64,000 nt of DNA from Escallonia rubra (lineage: Eukaryota; Streptophyta; Magnoliopsida; Escalloniales; Escalloniaceae), in assembly GCA_033065855.1 (NCBI GenBank), contig JAVXUO010002747.1, positions 605,668-669,667 of the forward strand, written 5' to 3'. The notes beneath the pieces were generated by a model, which worked only from the letters and a program-made list of their open reading frames with translations, had not been told where the DNA came from and searched no databases. The position numbers and the translations under genes are program-made. The number at the start of each line of letters is the position of its first letter. Within the stretch, counting starts at the first letter, position 1. Positions 47,501 to 60,162 of the stretch are shown here, one piece after another.

Positions 47501-50101
47501 ACTCTTTGTAGTGAACAAATTTTTAGTTGCACCTCCAAGGACAATATAGGCAAAATCAACAGTTTTTTTTTATTCATCTCGTCATCTCTAACATTGTAAA
47601 ACTAGTTCTATGTCGTTCAAAATCTCCCATAAATTTTTACTGACTAGCAAGTCAAATAACATTAGTGGTCATGTTCTTTCAAGATCTTAAATTTTGTGAA
47701 ATGACTCCAAAATTTTGTATATATATCGAAAATAGCGTTGAAACAACTTTCTCTGCTTGGGCATGGTTTGGAGGCTTAAGCATTTCCATAAATGGAAACA
47801 ATAGAAGACACCCCAACCCAACTATTGTATTGGGCTTGGCTTGATATTGCAAGTCTTATTGGTCTTATTCTTAGGGCTGCAACTTGAGCTGGGTGAGAAT
47901 GGACTTTAACCAACCCAGCTCAAATACACACAACCTTTAACCCATCAAGCCCAACTATTTTACAAAATGTGTTGGTCTGAGTTGGGTCATTGTTAGAATG
48001 AATTAAATTGGGTTAAGCCCAATAAAATCACACTAACCCATTCTAACCCAAACAAAAAAACAAAGTCAATCAAAAATTCTCCTTCCCTGACTATCGGCAG
48101 AGGCGGCAACCGATTTCCCCAATTTCCCGAAATCAATTTATAGGGTTCTAACTCTAGTCGGACTGCCAACCCACCGTCCTCTCATTTAATTGATTTTACA
48201 CGTGTTCAATTCAGTTGAATATAATGCAACTCATGATATTTTAACATCCTTTGTCAGGACAGGTGTGAACCATCTTGTTTAAGTCTGTTACCTTCTCTAA
48301 TTATTGAAAAGTTATATTATATTGGAGCTTCTGTTTGCCGCAAAAGTTCTATTATAACCATGTGCATTAAACAATATAAGTCTGAGCTTAAACATCAGCA
48401 CCAATTTTTTTTTTTTTTTTTACTTTGGTCCGTTGTCACAAACTGGTTGTGAGGCAGTCTAGCGTAAGGAGGCGCATAATTTAAACGCTAGACTATATAG
48501 CAGCTTGTAATTCCATAACTTAACTGCATAAGATTTTGCACCCACCATATAACATTGACTAAAAACAAAGACGCGAGAGTCTCGTTTAAATGTAGTCGGA
48601 TCATATCCGTGTGGAAATGTCTCACGTCCGTGACACTTTCTTCCGCCCCTGAATTGCTTGAGAAAATGACGCTCCATATCATGGTCATTAAAGATTCCAG
48701 TTGACAATATTTAATACTTTGTAATTTGCATTACCTCGAGACGTATGTAAATAACCTGAAAAGGCTATGTGAACAACTGAACATTAATATTTCCCTGTTC
48801 TTATCCTCTCTTCCAACTACATTTGAGAGGTGTTTATGGTTCCCGGCTCTCTCCCTCATCAAAACAAGGTCTTCCCTACCCGACAACCACCCTTTAAGTA
48901 TGCTTACGCATTTAACAGATATAAACCATCCATAAGCGATTTGTTCACCCTCTAGGTGATTGATTATCGTGTACATACACCATCTCTTTGTCTTAAAATA
49001 AGTATTCTTTTCGACTGGCCACACAACTTTAAAAGAACTACATAGTATATGACTGGAATACATGACCGTAGTAACTTGTTATATTTTCACTTCTATCGTA
49101 TTAATGACGTTGGATGCAAATTTTTTTGTGTTCTAATGGTTACTGTGACTAACTTTCAACATCAAGGAGAATGATTGAGAAAATGGTACTAATGAGTGCA
49201 TAAGTTTTCAATTAAGATAGTTATTGGAACAGCTAAAAAACAAGAAACCTCAGTACGTATTTAAGAATGAAGGCCGGAGTATATGTTTGTCTTTCTTACG
49301 AACGCTAAGCCTCATAAACTGTAAAAAATTGATTAGTATATGTTTGCCACTCAAAGTGTCTTAAAAAAAAGACGTTTGTCATTTGCATTATACTCTCAAC
49401 ATTACATTTCAAAAAAATAAGTAAAAACACTAGAACATGTAACTAGCAGATCTTTAGTGGAATAGCTGAAATATAAGTGGCCATTTGCAGTCACCTGATC
49501 TTTAAGCTATTGTTTTAATTTCAATGACATTTATCACGAACATTGCATGCATGTGGAGAAAAACTAGTGAATTTTCTTTTGGTACACATCATTATTCATT
49601 TCAAGTTCGAAACAAATACATCATAATTCCTGGAATGTACCACAATTTCTTACTTTACAACGTTAACAAATAAAATTGTAAAGAAATCAGCTACCTTGAA
49701 TTCTTTTGGTCTTGTTCCATACTCCACATAAGCTGTAATTCTGGGGGCGGAAACAACTTGCTTTGTAACGCACTAATAGCTACGTTGTCTCTAAACTGAT
49801 ACAAGGCTTCAATTATCTCACCTAGTAACAACTAGAGGTACAATTTTCATTAAAAAGTGAAGGCTAACAACCTTAACCGGTACATGTGAGAAATGCTTTC
49901 TAGGTTTAGTTGCCTGTGAGAGCTTACTAGTCTTGTAACTGATTCTTTGTTTTTGAAATGCAATTGTACATTGCATGAACAAAAAAAAAAAAAACCCGGT
50001 ACCAAACGTGTAAACGTTCTATCCACAAAAAAGACCAATCCTAAAAGTGTAATAAATTATTTTCCAGTTTTGTCAAATTTCTTTTAAGCTCTTAAAGAGT
50101 T
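47501..50101. other. Spacer upstream of GBPL, no gene seen
   Basis: AT-rich sequence with poly-T tracts. It contains the source block (47658-47871) for the collapsed duplication at 58277-58492 and a stretch rich in AACCCA/TTGGGT words near 47880-48060. No coding exon was recognised. Confidence 0.4.
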
Positions 50102-50109
50102 GTTGCACC

Positions 50110-51052
50110 TAAGAATGGCAATGGGGCGGGTCGGATGCGGATTTCACAATATCCGAACCCGCCCCGGCAGCACAAACATGTCACTCCGCCCCGCCCCGCC
50201 CCGCCATCGGGTCAAGGGATGGGAATACCATCCCCGATCTGGTGGTCTATAAGAAAATCCCGCCCCTGCCCCGATCCGCCCCGAAGCAACGAAGAATGAC
50301 CGTATGAAAGTTATGCACCCAGAAACCTACACCCACACCCCCCATCCCCTTCACCATATACACAACTGCATAGACCCGCACACACACAGACAAACCATTG
50401 GCGCACTACCAACCACCGGCGCATAATTAACCACCACCATCGCACGATCTACCGACCACCACAGCGACCAGTCATTAACACAACACCCACCGCACAGTTT
50501 TGTAGAAACGAACCAAGTCCTTCTTGGTTTGAAGGGGCTGAAATCTCCTGTTGCGGGCTGAAATCTTCAATAACAGTTGATAATGGGTAGGAATCTGGTG
50601 GTACGACGAATTTCATTTCATCTTCTCTGTTGATTATGTTCAAATTGGGAAGAAGATTCGCTTAGTCTGTAGCCTTGGGTGATTGAAGGGGTTTATTCAC
50701 ATCCTGATTCTAAGGCAAAGGAAGACTGCAGAGCGGGGAAGGCGGCGTGAAAAGAGAGAAAAAGATAGGGAGGAGAAAAATAGTTAGGGTTTTATCCACA
50801 CATTATATATAATTGGAGATCAATGGCTGAGATTGCACATGATTATATGTAGGGTTAGGATAAAAACTAGTATTATATAACATGCGGGTCGGGTACAGGG
50901 CGGATTAGACTAATACCAAATCCGACCCGCACCGCTGCGGGTTTAATTTTTTAAAACCATACCCGCCCCACGCTCCGGTCAAAGTAAAAAATAACCCGCT
51001 CCTAACGGGGTGGGGCGGAATTCTGCGGGTTCGGATTTTTTTGCCATCCCTA
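50110..51052. mobile_element. Non-autonomous hAT element with perfect 8-bp target duplication
   Basis: The termini are TAAGAATGGCAATGGGGCGG on the left and, reverse-complemented, TAGGGATGGCAAAAAAATCC on the right. Both are followed by subterminal CGGGT/CCGCCCC motifs. The element is flanked by identical GTTGCACC at 50102-50109 and 51053-51060, the 8-bp duplication expected of hAT elements. It is 943 bp long with no transposase frame. Confidence 0.85.
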
Positions 51053-51364
51053 GTTGCACCTATAAACCTACGCAAAAAAACTGAACTCTATAAAGACAAT
51101 AAATTTTTTTTAAGGTGCCGTGCTCAAGGTTCCCATTATTATGGAGTATTTATCGCTATTACAGAATTGTACATGCCATTTTTGTGTCATAAAAAGGTTT
51201 ATATTAGAAACTATTTTAGTGTTTTAGACATGTGACATTCACATCATAATAAAAATAACCTTGCTATTTTGTGGAAATTCGTCCTCTTTTAGTATGAATA
51301 AAGTGAGGAAGAATTAGGATATTATTATAACTAAAAGAAACATTAGAGACATAAGTGCTACATG

Positions 51365-52581
51365 CAGGGCGGAACCAGGAATTTTTTTTCAGGGGGTGTA
51401 ACAATTATATCGAATTCATAATATTTTTTTATTAAAATAATATTAAAAACAAATTATATAGTGATAACAGTGAAGCCAAGGTGGCTAAAAATGAAGCTCA
51501 AATAACTCCACCTTTACTTCAATATTTAATTTTGTTTCACATACCATTAGGAATTTATTTCTTGTTTAGAGTTTTTATAAGGTTTGCTGCCTAATAAGTC
51601 AGATCTATTGATGTAGTAAAGTGCTAAAAGGTTGTGAAGTTATAATGCCTTGTTTACTAAAAGGGTGCCAGTCGTCTTACAGTTTGCATCTTAGTCGGCT
51701 AATCTTAATTGTAGTTTTGAGAGTCTTTTTTTAATTTTATTGTAAGACTTCCGCCGTTGTTGTAGTACACAGTTACAAGTCCTATCATGTATTTAAATGC
51801 GAAACGTCTTAAAGTTGGTACCTTAATAAGCTAATCTTAATATTATTTTTAAGAGTTGTTCTTGTATTTTCTTGTAACACTTCCACCACTTAAGTATTAT
51901 GTATTTACGACTTTTATTATGTAATTACATGTTATGATATATTGATATGATACCGTGATCATACGGTACAATAGAGAATAAAAAATTTCTTTTTTAGTTC
52001 TTTTCCTTTTTGTTAGTGCACTTGTTTGTCTTTTATTTTCATTATTAAATTTTCTTAGTCGGCAACAGTAATAATCAATTAGCATAATTATGATTGTGAA
52101 TTTGTGATAACAATAATTTTACAATACAGTGTACCTAAAAAGTTATATACCAAATACAGTGTACCACAAGTCCACAAGCAGTCGAAGACTCGAAGCAGCA
52201 GCAGGGAGCCTCGTCAGTGTCGTCGCGGCGTCGCCAGAGCGGCTTCAGTCGCGGTCACAGATAAGGGTGAGGCCGTGAGGGGCCAAATATGGTCGGATTC
52301 GGAGTAGCCGAGTAGCAGTCGAATTCTCAAAGAGCAGAGCCTCGTCGGCCGTCGTCGTGGTAATCGCTACCTGAGCGACTTCAGTCGCGGTCACCGGCAG
52401 GGGCCAGATCTGGTCGGAGTAGCTCAGTCCACTGGCGGTCACTCACGGAGTCACAACGGTAAGAGAGAGAGAGCGAGACTGCCGAGTGTGGGTCTCGGGG
52501 AACGGGGTCTCGGTGCGATTCCCAAAAAATATATATCTATTTCAAAAGTTTAGGGGGTGTCACCACGTAGGTCCGCCCTTG
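51365..52581. mobile_element. Non-autonomous hAT-like element, 1.2 kb, with GC-rich core
   Basis: The left end reads CAGGGCGGAACCAGG then CAGGGGGTGT. The right end, reverse-complemented, reads CAAGGGCGGACCTACG then ACACCCCCT. The flanks GCTACATG (51357-51364) and GCTTCATG (52582-52589) match at 7 of 8 positions. The right half is GC-rich (52170-52500) and contains two diverged copies of a roughly 100-bp segment sharing GCAGAGCCTCGTC/GGAGCCTCGTC and GACTTCAGTCGCGGTCAC. This GC-rich part may be a captured or ancestral promoter/leader, which is inference. Confidence 0.75.
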
Positions 52582-52589
52582 GCTTCATG

Positions 52590-53916
52590 ATCCCCATATC
52601 TGAGAGTCTCTAACTTTGTTCTAATTTACCTGTTTAGCTATATTGCACATTGTGGATGCAAATAAAGCCTTTTGTAAGATCTAACGATGCTTTGAAGTAA
52701 TAAAAATATTTTGGATCGTTTTGCCCCCTTGTTGAATTTACTCTTTATGTGTTGTTTATTGTTATGTTGCTTATAAAAACATGGTTGGTGGACTCTACTT
52801 ATAAGTGACAAGACGAGTGCTACACACATTTTCTTTATGCTATCAAGGGTCGCCGTGTGCCATACACCGTTTCCTTGTATCATCAAGGATCACCGTGTGT
52901 AACATCGAAATAAATGACGTGACCCTAATCGACAATGATACAGTGACACATAATTCAGCACTGAGATGCAGTGTACACACTGGACGTGTGGTGATGGGCT
53001 TGACATTAATTCCACAGTACCTTCTTGTTTCCTAATTTATATATGTGATTGCCAGTCCAAACAAATTCCACACGCATAAGAGCTGAAACGAAGCAACGTT
53101 GGCATGTTATTCAGCAAAAGCTGCATCCATAAATTGGCTATGTTCAGAATATGAGTTTTATGAAAAGGACGAAAGGTGGAAAGCGTGCAAATACGCCCTT
53201 GTCTCACTCTTTTCCAAGAACACTTGGACTATTGACTCATCGCATCTGAGATAGACGCTTGAATGTTTTGACACTTACGGAGTATTTTTCTTTTATCCTA
53301 AAGGGATCAGCAAAACCATAAAGAGACAACACATCAAGAGTTCCACGTACAAAACGAGATTATGAATCAACTACATTTGTTATTTGCTACATAGAGACGC
53401 TTTGTCAAACCAAACTCTGATCTTCATGGCTACGAAGGGAGTAACAAAATGAACACATGATCGACAAATCTTCCATTAACACACCGATCCCCATAGGAAA
53501 ACAAGCAAAAGCCTCAAAATCTTGAAAAGGGTAACTCTAATCAGGAGACGTACGTAACACATCAATTCGTCGAACAATGCCGGGAAAAACAAATCTAAAG
53601 CTACTGGGATGGAAGGATGGGGAGATAGGGAGAGCTAGACAGGAAGGGGAAGTATACATGTAGATGCACATGCACCCCAAAAGCATGTAGGATGTTTTTT
53701 TAGTAAGAGAATGCAAAGAGAAGTAAGAAAAAACAGTAATTATTTCCTAAAAAAGAACATTGAGGCATAAGAAAAATAGAATTAACGATAATAGAAAAAA
53801 CGTGAAACTTGGGCACAGGAGCGTAATAAATACTAGTACTTCAATTGGTAAGCCATGCATTACTATGCACAATCTTCCCTCTATTATAAGAACAGCAGTA
53901 AAGCTCACTACTGTCC
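52590..53916. other. Spacer upstream of the KCS gene
   Basis: No gene seen. A short tandem repeat lies at about 52832-52910 (ATCAAGGGTCGCCGTGTG and ATCAAGGATCACCGTGTG). The 3' part must include the KCS promoter, but I see no convincing TATA box or epidermal L1 box. Confidence 0.4.
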
Positions 53917-56651
53917 TTGTGGTTTGAAAGATTTCTGGAACTCACCATAGAACTTGAATCACACTGCATGCAATTTTCTATCATCATGCCCATCCTCAAC
54001 TTCACTTGTTCTATCATCATCATGCCTATCCTCAACTTCACTTTGACATTCATCTCAGAGTTTTACAGGAACTACCCCAAGCTTGCAGTAACACTGGCAC
54101 TCTCGTGCTTAACCCTATTGTCACGTTTTCTCATGAACCAGCGCTCGCGCAAAGTTTTCCTCGTAGATTTCACGTGTTATAAGCCTCCGGTGACTCAAAT
54201 GTGCCGTAGAGAAGTAACGTTGGAGCGCGTTAGGCTCTATGTTAATGCTTCAGAGGAGACGTTGGATTTTATGAAGAAGACTATGGAGAGTTCAGGACTG
54301 GGCGACTCCACATACTTGCCGGAGGCTTTACTGAGGGAGCCTCCAAATCCATGCATGAAAGAGGCGAGGAAAGAGGCAGAAATGGCGATGTTCGGATCCA
54401 TCGATACGCTGTTGGAGAAAACAAGTGTCCAGTGTAAGGAGATAGGGATATTAATTGTTAACTGCTGCATTTTCAATGCGGTACCATCTCTTTCCAGCAT
54501 GATTGTGAATAGGTACAAGCTGAGGGAGGATGTCATAAGCTATAATCTAAGTGGAATGGGATGCAGTGCCGGAGTTTTGGCTATAGGCTTTGCCAAACAG
54601 CTCCTCCAGGTTATTTGCTAACTCTTATCTCCTCAGATTTCAAAGAAAACATGAGTGTTTTGGCCGTGGTGGAGCCAGAAATGTTGAGCGGGTTGGAAAC
54701 TTGAATTTTTTTTATTCCTAAACTCACGTCCTAATATGCTTGTCCACTTCCAAACTAGCAAAGGTTCAATTTCATGGAATTAAGTTCACTTCTAAACTAT
54801 TGGTACAGTGGAATTCAATGTTGAATTCCCTTGGTTCTGTCAACTTGGCTCAAGCTGGAACTCAATAGAAAATTTGGGGTGTTAAAGTTCCAATTGTTAC
54901 TACTAAATATGCAAAATATAAGTTCCACACAGAGATCTCACTATGAAAATCGTTGTCGTGACATTTGAGTGTTAAAAAACAAACAAGGAGTGCACCGTGA
55001 AATTGCCTCAGGCAAACAAGCAGCACTTCAGCTCGATTCAGGGCATCTCAAAAACAAAATAGAAAAACCTTCTTTTGTGCATTACCAATCGAGGGAAGCA
55101 ATTTTTATCCCAAAGCCACCACACGGTGGGCTTGACTTTATTGGATCTTACGCTAAACGTGGACCGACCTGTGGAGGAAGAGGAGAAAACAGGTAAGGGC
55201 AGAGGCGAATAATTAATGTAGTGTAGCAGTCAGAGCCCAAAGGCGGTGTGCTCTGTTGGCTTCTAAAGTGTAAACTGTGGTAAAATACATTAATTTTATG
55301 TCTTTTTTTATTTGAAGTTTGAAGTTTTTTTTTTGTGTGTTTATTTGTATAAGTGTACTTTAACATGTAAGATAACTAAAAAAAATATCTCCTTTAAATA
55401 TTTTTAAAAATTTTAGGTGGACATTTTTATCATTATAAATAAAATATACCACATAAGAGGAAAAAAATTGGAGGAGCAGGTGGGCACCGGCCAACCTGTG
55501 CCACCCACTAGCTCCGCCACTAGTTTTGGCACTTGATCTTGAAGACAGAAGCACAATTTTCGGTTGTAGCCAGCTACAATTTTAGAATGCAATACCAATG
55601 CTCTCAGTATAACCGTTTTTGATAGGCATATGATTCTAATTTCTACGGGCTTCATGACACATGCTCCGGCTCCAGCTCTCTGAGCCTGTCTTGTTGGAAG
55701 TTACATCTGATTCAACGTAGTTTGAAAATGAGCTCAATGAGATTCATACCATTTTACACAAAAGATTGAGTTCTTTATTTCTTTTATTTACTACTTGGGA
55801 TTAACCGTAAATTTTTGCTAATGATTGTATAACAAAATTATGTTCAATAGGTGCATCATAACTCTTACGCTCTAGTCGTGAGTACGGAAAATATCACCGA
55901 AAATTGCTACGTAGGGAATGACCGGTCAAATATCCTAACCAACTGCTTCTTCCGCGTTGGTGGGGCTGCCATCCTCCTCTCAAACCGACCATCCGATCGT
56001 GGGTCATCAAAGTACCAGCTCACACAGACTGTCCAAATTAACACGGCGAGTTCTGACCGTTCATACAACTGCATCTTCCAGGACGAAGATCTAGAAGGAC
56101 ACGTTGGGGTGACCATCAACAAGGATCTTCTAGTCGCAGCCAACAAGGCCATAAAATCCAACGTGACCATACTCGGTTCCATGATCCTTCCGGTATCCGA
56201 TAAGCTTCTCTGTCTTGCAAACTACACAATGAGACGCCTCAACCTGGGAAAACTCAAGCCGTCCAGTCCTGATTTCAAGAGGGCTGTTGATCACCTTTGT
56301 GCACATGTTGGCGGGAAACCAGTGCTGGACGAAGTGGAGAGGAACCTAGGGTTTAATGATGCATACATGGAAGCTTCAAGGATGACACTCTACAGATTTG
56401 GCAACACTTCTAGTAGCTCAGTGTGGTATGAGTTAGCCTATTCTGAGGCTAAGGGGAGGGTCCAAAAGGGTGATCGTGTGTGGCAGATTCAGTATGGATC
56501 TGGCTTCAAGTGTAGCAGTGCAGTTTGGCGTGCATTGAGGAACATTGATTACGATAAGACGAATCCATGGAGCGAGGAGATTGACGAGTTTCCGGTGCAC
56601 CCGGACAACAGCGATGAAGCCTTCCCTTTCAGTTTTGAACCCTCCAAGTAA
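53917..56651 (+). CDS. KCS: 3-ketoacyl-CoA synthase, complete, two exons
   Basis: This FAE1-type condensing enzyme adds malonyl-CoA to acyl-CoA in the first step of very-long-chain fatty acid elongation at the ER, feeding waxes, cutin/suberin, sphingolipids or seed lipids. Exons 53917-54609 and 55851-56651 join in frame at CAG/GTG (497 residues from the first Met; in-frame starts at 53968, 53986 and 54022 are also possible). A hydrophobic N-terminus precedes VFLVDFTCYKPP. The active-site Cys is in GMGCSAG (C216), the His in HLCAHVGGK (H383) and the Asn in RFGNTSSSS (N416); the end has WQIQYGSGFKC. All three catalytic residues are present, so it should be active. The N-terminus contains a duplicated IIMPILNFT. 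I cannot assign a KCS number. Confidence 0.93.
55201..55525. mobile_element. Possible short hAT-like insertion in the KCS intron
   Basis: The left edge CAGAGGCGAATAATTA and the reverse-complemented right edge TAGTGGCGGAGCTAGTGG resemble the GGCG-type ends of plant hAT derivatives. I saw no convincing 8-bp duplication. Confidence 0.3.
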
Positions 56652-56729
56652 CCATGGCTATGGTTATGGTAATTGCAATTTTCCTGGACATCAAGCTTTT
56701 TCGCTAGCAAAGTTACTTCTTTCGCTCGC

Positions 56730-57206
56730 AGTATAAAACTGGAATAAAAAGAATCATTAAACTAGAAAAGGCAAACCCATACTTGCGGTAAGCTAAAGGC
56801 TGTGCTATGATATGGCCCATAATAGCCAACGAATTGCGGATCTGGTTAACCTGCTGAAAGTAACAAGGAAACAATAACATGAACTATTATAAAAACAATG
56901 TCATACTGATCACGACCTAGGGAGAGGACAGTACCTGGTCTATATTTTTGTTTACCTACGGCAAGAAAAAGCACCTACAAATCAACCTCAGAATTAGGAA
57001 GATATCGAAGAGCTTCAACTATCATTTCTTGCACAGTTTTTGCTTCCGTAAAATGCCAAAACCGAAGTGAACTAAATGGGGCATCTCCCCTCGCCAAAAC
57101 ATCTCTCGTGTCAAGCCAGAATAAACTTAGGCTACACCATTATGTTTTTATGTTGAAAGACGATGAATTGCTTTTGAAGGAACCAGAAAACATAGGCAAT
57201 GAGATG
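56730..57206 (-). pseudogene. Truncated copy of GBPL exons 9-11 and introns
   Basis: This block matches 41274-41823 in the same orientation, from AGTATAAAAC through AATGAGATG. It includes recognisable copies of exons 11 (about 56782-56849), 10 and 9. The exon 11 copy has a net 2-base insertion after ATTATGGG, and the exon 10 copy carries substitutions. It begins 79 bp after the KCS stop. It cannot make a functional protein. Confidence 0.85.
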
Positions 57207-57858
57207 ATTCGGCCCCGTTTGACACTCTTTCTTTTTTTGCTCTTTTTTGGCCCAGTTTTAAAAATTTTCAAAAGTCCAACAAAACTGGGGTGTTTGGTTG
57301 AGTTTCGGTTTTTAAAAAGGGTCCAAGATTTTAAAAACTGAGCCCATTTGCTCTTTTCTCTTTGGAAACCCATTTTCACCCGGGGGCTGAGGAAGGGATT
57401 AATGAGGTCTTGGCTACAAGCCTCACTAGCAACAGAATTGCATGTTTTCTTTGCTGGGTATAAAACCCACTTAAATTAGGTTTCTTTGTCATCTCTTTCA
57501 CCTGGTTTGCTCGATCAGCGGCACCTCTTCCCAACTGACTCCACAGCCCACCGTGTCCATCGCCTCCACCGGACATCAGCGGCTCCACCACTCCACCTCT
57601 TCCCACTGTGACTTGCAACGCTTTTCGGCCTCTCTCTCTATCTCTCTCCCCCCGTCCCGATTAACAATTCTCCATTAACGATTCTGTGATTATAGAAAAC
57701 ATAATTGGGTGATTGGCAGCTGTTGAGCGATTGGCGGTAGATGTAGACGTGGGAGTGTAGACGTCCGTCTACACTCGCGGGTCGTGGGTGGCCGGCGATG
57801 CTGGGCTGTCGAAGAGAGGCGCCGCGGCGCGGATGTATGCCTGGTGGCGATTCTCAAG
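57207..57858. other. Unrelated insert between duplicated blocks 1 and 2
   Basis: It begins CGGCCCCGTTTGACACTC-like text resembling transposon ends and contains inverted runs (TTTTAAAAATTTTCAAAAG and GGGTCCAAGATTTTAAAAAC). It occupies the place of about 3 kb of GBPL sequence missing from the copy. Confidence 0.35.
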
Positions 57859-57913
57859 TAGGGATGGCAATGGGGTGGGTCAGATGCGATCTTATAAGAT
57901 CCGCACCCGCCCC
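57859..57913 (+). mobile_element. Left-end fragment of a hAT element
   Basis: TAGGGATGGCAATGGGGTGG followed by a GGTCAGATGCG block and CCGCACCCGCCCC matches the terminus of the complete element at 50110-51052. It is cut off abruptly where duplicated block 2 begins. Confidence 0.7.
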
Positions 57914-58276
57914 GTTGTAACTCTTGCATCAGAGCTGTGAAGGGGAGAGCATATGGTTCAAAATTCAAATATTACCTCCTCTAACTCCTAAGCATCCAGG
58001 CCAAAAAGTGAAGAAAGTTGACGAGGTACTGCACAAAAGACCGTAAGAAACAGAAACAAAACTATTCTTGGTCCCATTAACTGTCTATTCAAAATTTTGT
58101 CCTAAGCCCTTCAACAGTTCAACTACTATTTTCTATGTTAGTTACTAACCAAAAAAAAAAGGACCTCCGAAGGATCAGAAACAGCATTAGTGGCCATCAG
58201 GTACAACAGCTTTTCTGTTGTTTGTGCAGATAGCATAACCTCAAGTCTGAAGGTTCTCAGTTTATTTGAGCTTTAT
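57914..58276. repeat. Duplicated block 2, copy of GBPL intron 1 sequence (44874-45200)
   Basis: It starts GTTGTAACTCTTGCATCAGA in both places, with shared GCATCCAGGCCAAAAAGTGA, CAGCTTTTCTGTTGTTTGTG-type text and CAGATAGCATAA. Orientation matches the source. Small indels and substitutions show it is not recent. Confidence 0.85.
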
Positions 58277-58492
58277 AACATTAGTGGTCATGTTCCTTCA
58301 AGATCTTATAATTTGTGAAATGAGTCTGAAATTTTGTAGATCGAAAATAGGGATGAAGCGACTCTCTCTGCTTGGGCATGGTTTGGAGGCTTAAGCATTT
58401 CCATAAATGGAAACAATAGAAGACACCCCAAGTCCAACGCAACTATTATATTGGGCTTCGCTTGATATTGCAAGTGTTATTGGTCTTATTCT
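58277..58492. repeat. Duplicated block 3, copy of sequence upstream of GBPL (47658-47871)
   Basis: Both begin AACATTAGTGGTCATGTTC and contain CTGCTTGGGCATGGTTTGGA and GGCTTAAGCATTTCCATAAA, ending at GGTCTTATTCT. It directly abuts block 2. Confidence 0.85.
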
Positions 58493-58543
58493 CAAAGAAA
58501 GAGGCCCACCAGATTTATCAAGGCTGCGGTTGTTTAACGACTC

Positions 58544-59642
58544 GGGAGAATAACAGTAGCAAATCTTAATTTTAGATACCCATGACTGGTGAAATATTGA
58601 AATTCATATTTTCGCCAAAATTTTGAAAGTCCTGCTCACCGATTTCTGCCATCAATACATTTTCATTTCTATTTCTCATTCCCATTCTTCACCTCTATCT
58701 TCCTTCTCTTTTCTCTTTCATTTTCACTATTACTGGAAAATATAAAAACTGGTATCCACAGCCTTTATTTTAATTTACAGCCTCCCCAGCCTCCCCCGTT
58801 ACTATTGGCTCTTCTTCTTCTTCCTCATTCAATGACTCTCTCAAGCTTCGCACCATTAAACTCACTCCCACCAGTTATCTACCTACAGTGACAAACTCAG
58901 TTTCTTCTACTTAAGTCACATGAACGTAAGATTTATTGCTTTGATACAACTTACCACACCAATAAATTAGTAATAACGGATAAAAAATGGTATAGTCGAT
59001 ATATGTAGAATGTTAAGATTTTTGTTCTTCGCAATATCTAACTGTGATCTACTAGTACATCCTCTAAATATAATGACTCCCAAGAGGAATGAGATTAATA
59101 AAACACATCCGACTATTATTCAACACATATTCTGCAGTGATATTAACTTTTCCATGGCATTTTGAAATTCAAAGTAAGTTTCTCTTGACAAAGTAGTGAC
59201 GGACTCTACACGGGATGATCTTGTGATTTTTGTGTCACGATAGGTTTAGATATTAACATTTGAATTGTAATCCTTGGATGGCAATTTGGATCAAGATACT
59301 GCGGTCCAGTGTTCATTTGATACTATGGTTCTCATTATGCTTTTGGTTTATAAGAGTCACATGTGTGGCGAAACGATATGAGAAACTTGATTTCGGTTTT
59401 TAGAGGCTTAGAATTGAGTAGCTTTTGTGATGATTACGTTGATTTTTTTCTTTGATTTTATTTTGGTGGATACAGCACAAAGGGGAGCATGGAAACTCTT
59501 ACAATTCATAGACAATACACCTTCGTGTCCAAATCTATTCAAAGTTGGTGAGCGAAATTTTCAAAATTTTGTGAAAATTTAAATTTAAATATTTCACTAA
59601 CCATAATTATTAAAAATTAAGATTAACTATTGTTATTTTCGC
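58544..59642. mobile_element. TIR element, about 1.1 kb, with about 100-bp inverted ends
   Basis: The left arm has AATAACAGTAGC, ATCTTAATTTT, GGTGAAATATT and AAAATTTTGAAAG then GCTCACC. The reverse-complemented right arm has AATAACAATAG, ATCTTAATTTT, AGTGAAATATT and AAAATTTTGAAAA then GCTCACC, in the same order. No target duplication or transposase was found. It starts about 50 bp after duplicated block 3. Confidence 0.6.
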
Positions 59643-60162
59643 ATGATCACTTTGCTGAATTGACAAGATCTATATGGTAGTCTAACATCACTTATGCAGG
59701 TGACGTGACGTTAGACAACCATTGAATATTTTTTCGTTGTCAACGGAATTGAAGCACTACAACAAACAATAGCAACTAGTGATTTGTGGTACACACGATG
59801 CATTTGCTGGATAAGATAAATGGTCAAAGTGTTTCTTTTTTAATTCTTACCCAAATTCAAGGAGCTAAGGGAGGTTGGATTTTAGGGATTTTGCATGATA
59901 GAAATGGGGGATGTGGTGTTGTTTTACAGATTTAATTTGTTTGATATTATTGAATTTAATACACTATAATGAGGTGATTTAAAATAATAAAGTAGGGATA
60001 AAATTAGAAGCATATGAAAGGCTTTACCCATACCGCTGCTTTCTCTTTGTAATAGTATATAGATAGATATCCATATAGTTGCATGCGTTTTCTTATTGAT
60101 GAGGTCAAGTAGCCGTCTTACACTGCCTTTCTTTGCCATCGTTTTAAGCAACAAAATATAAA

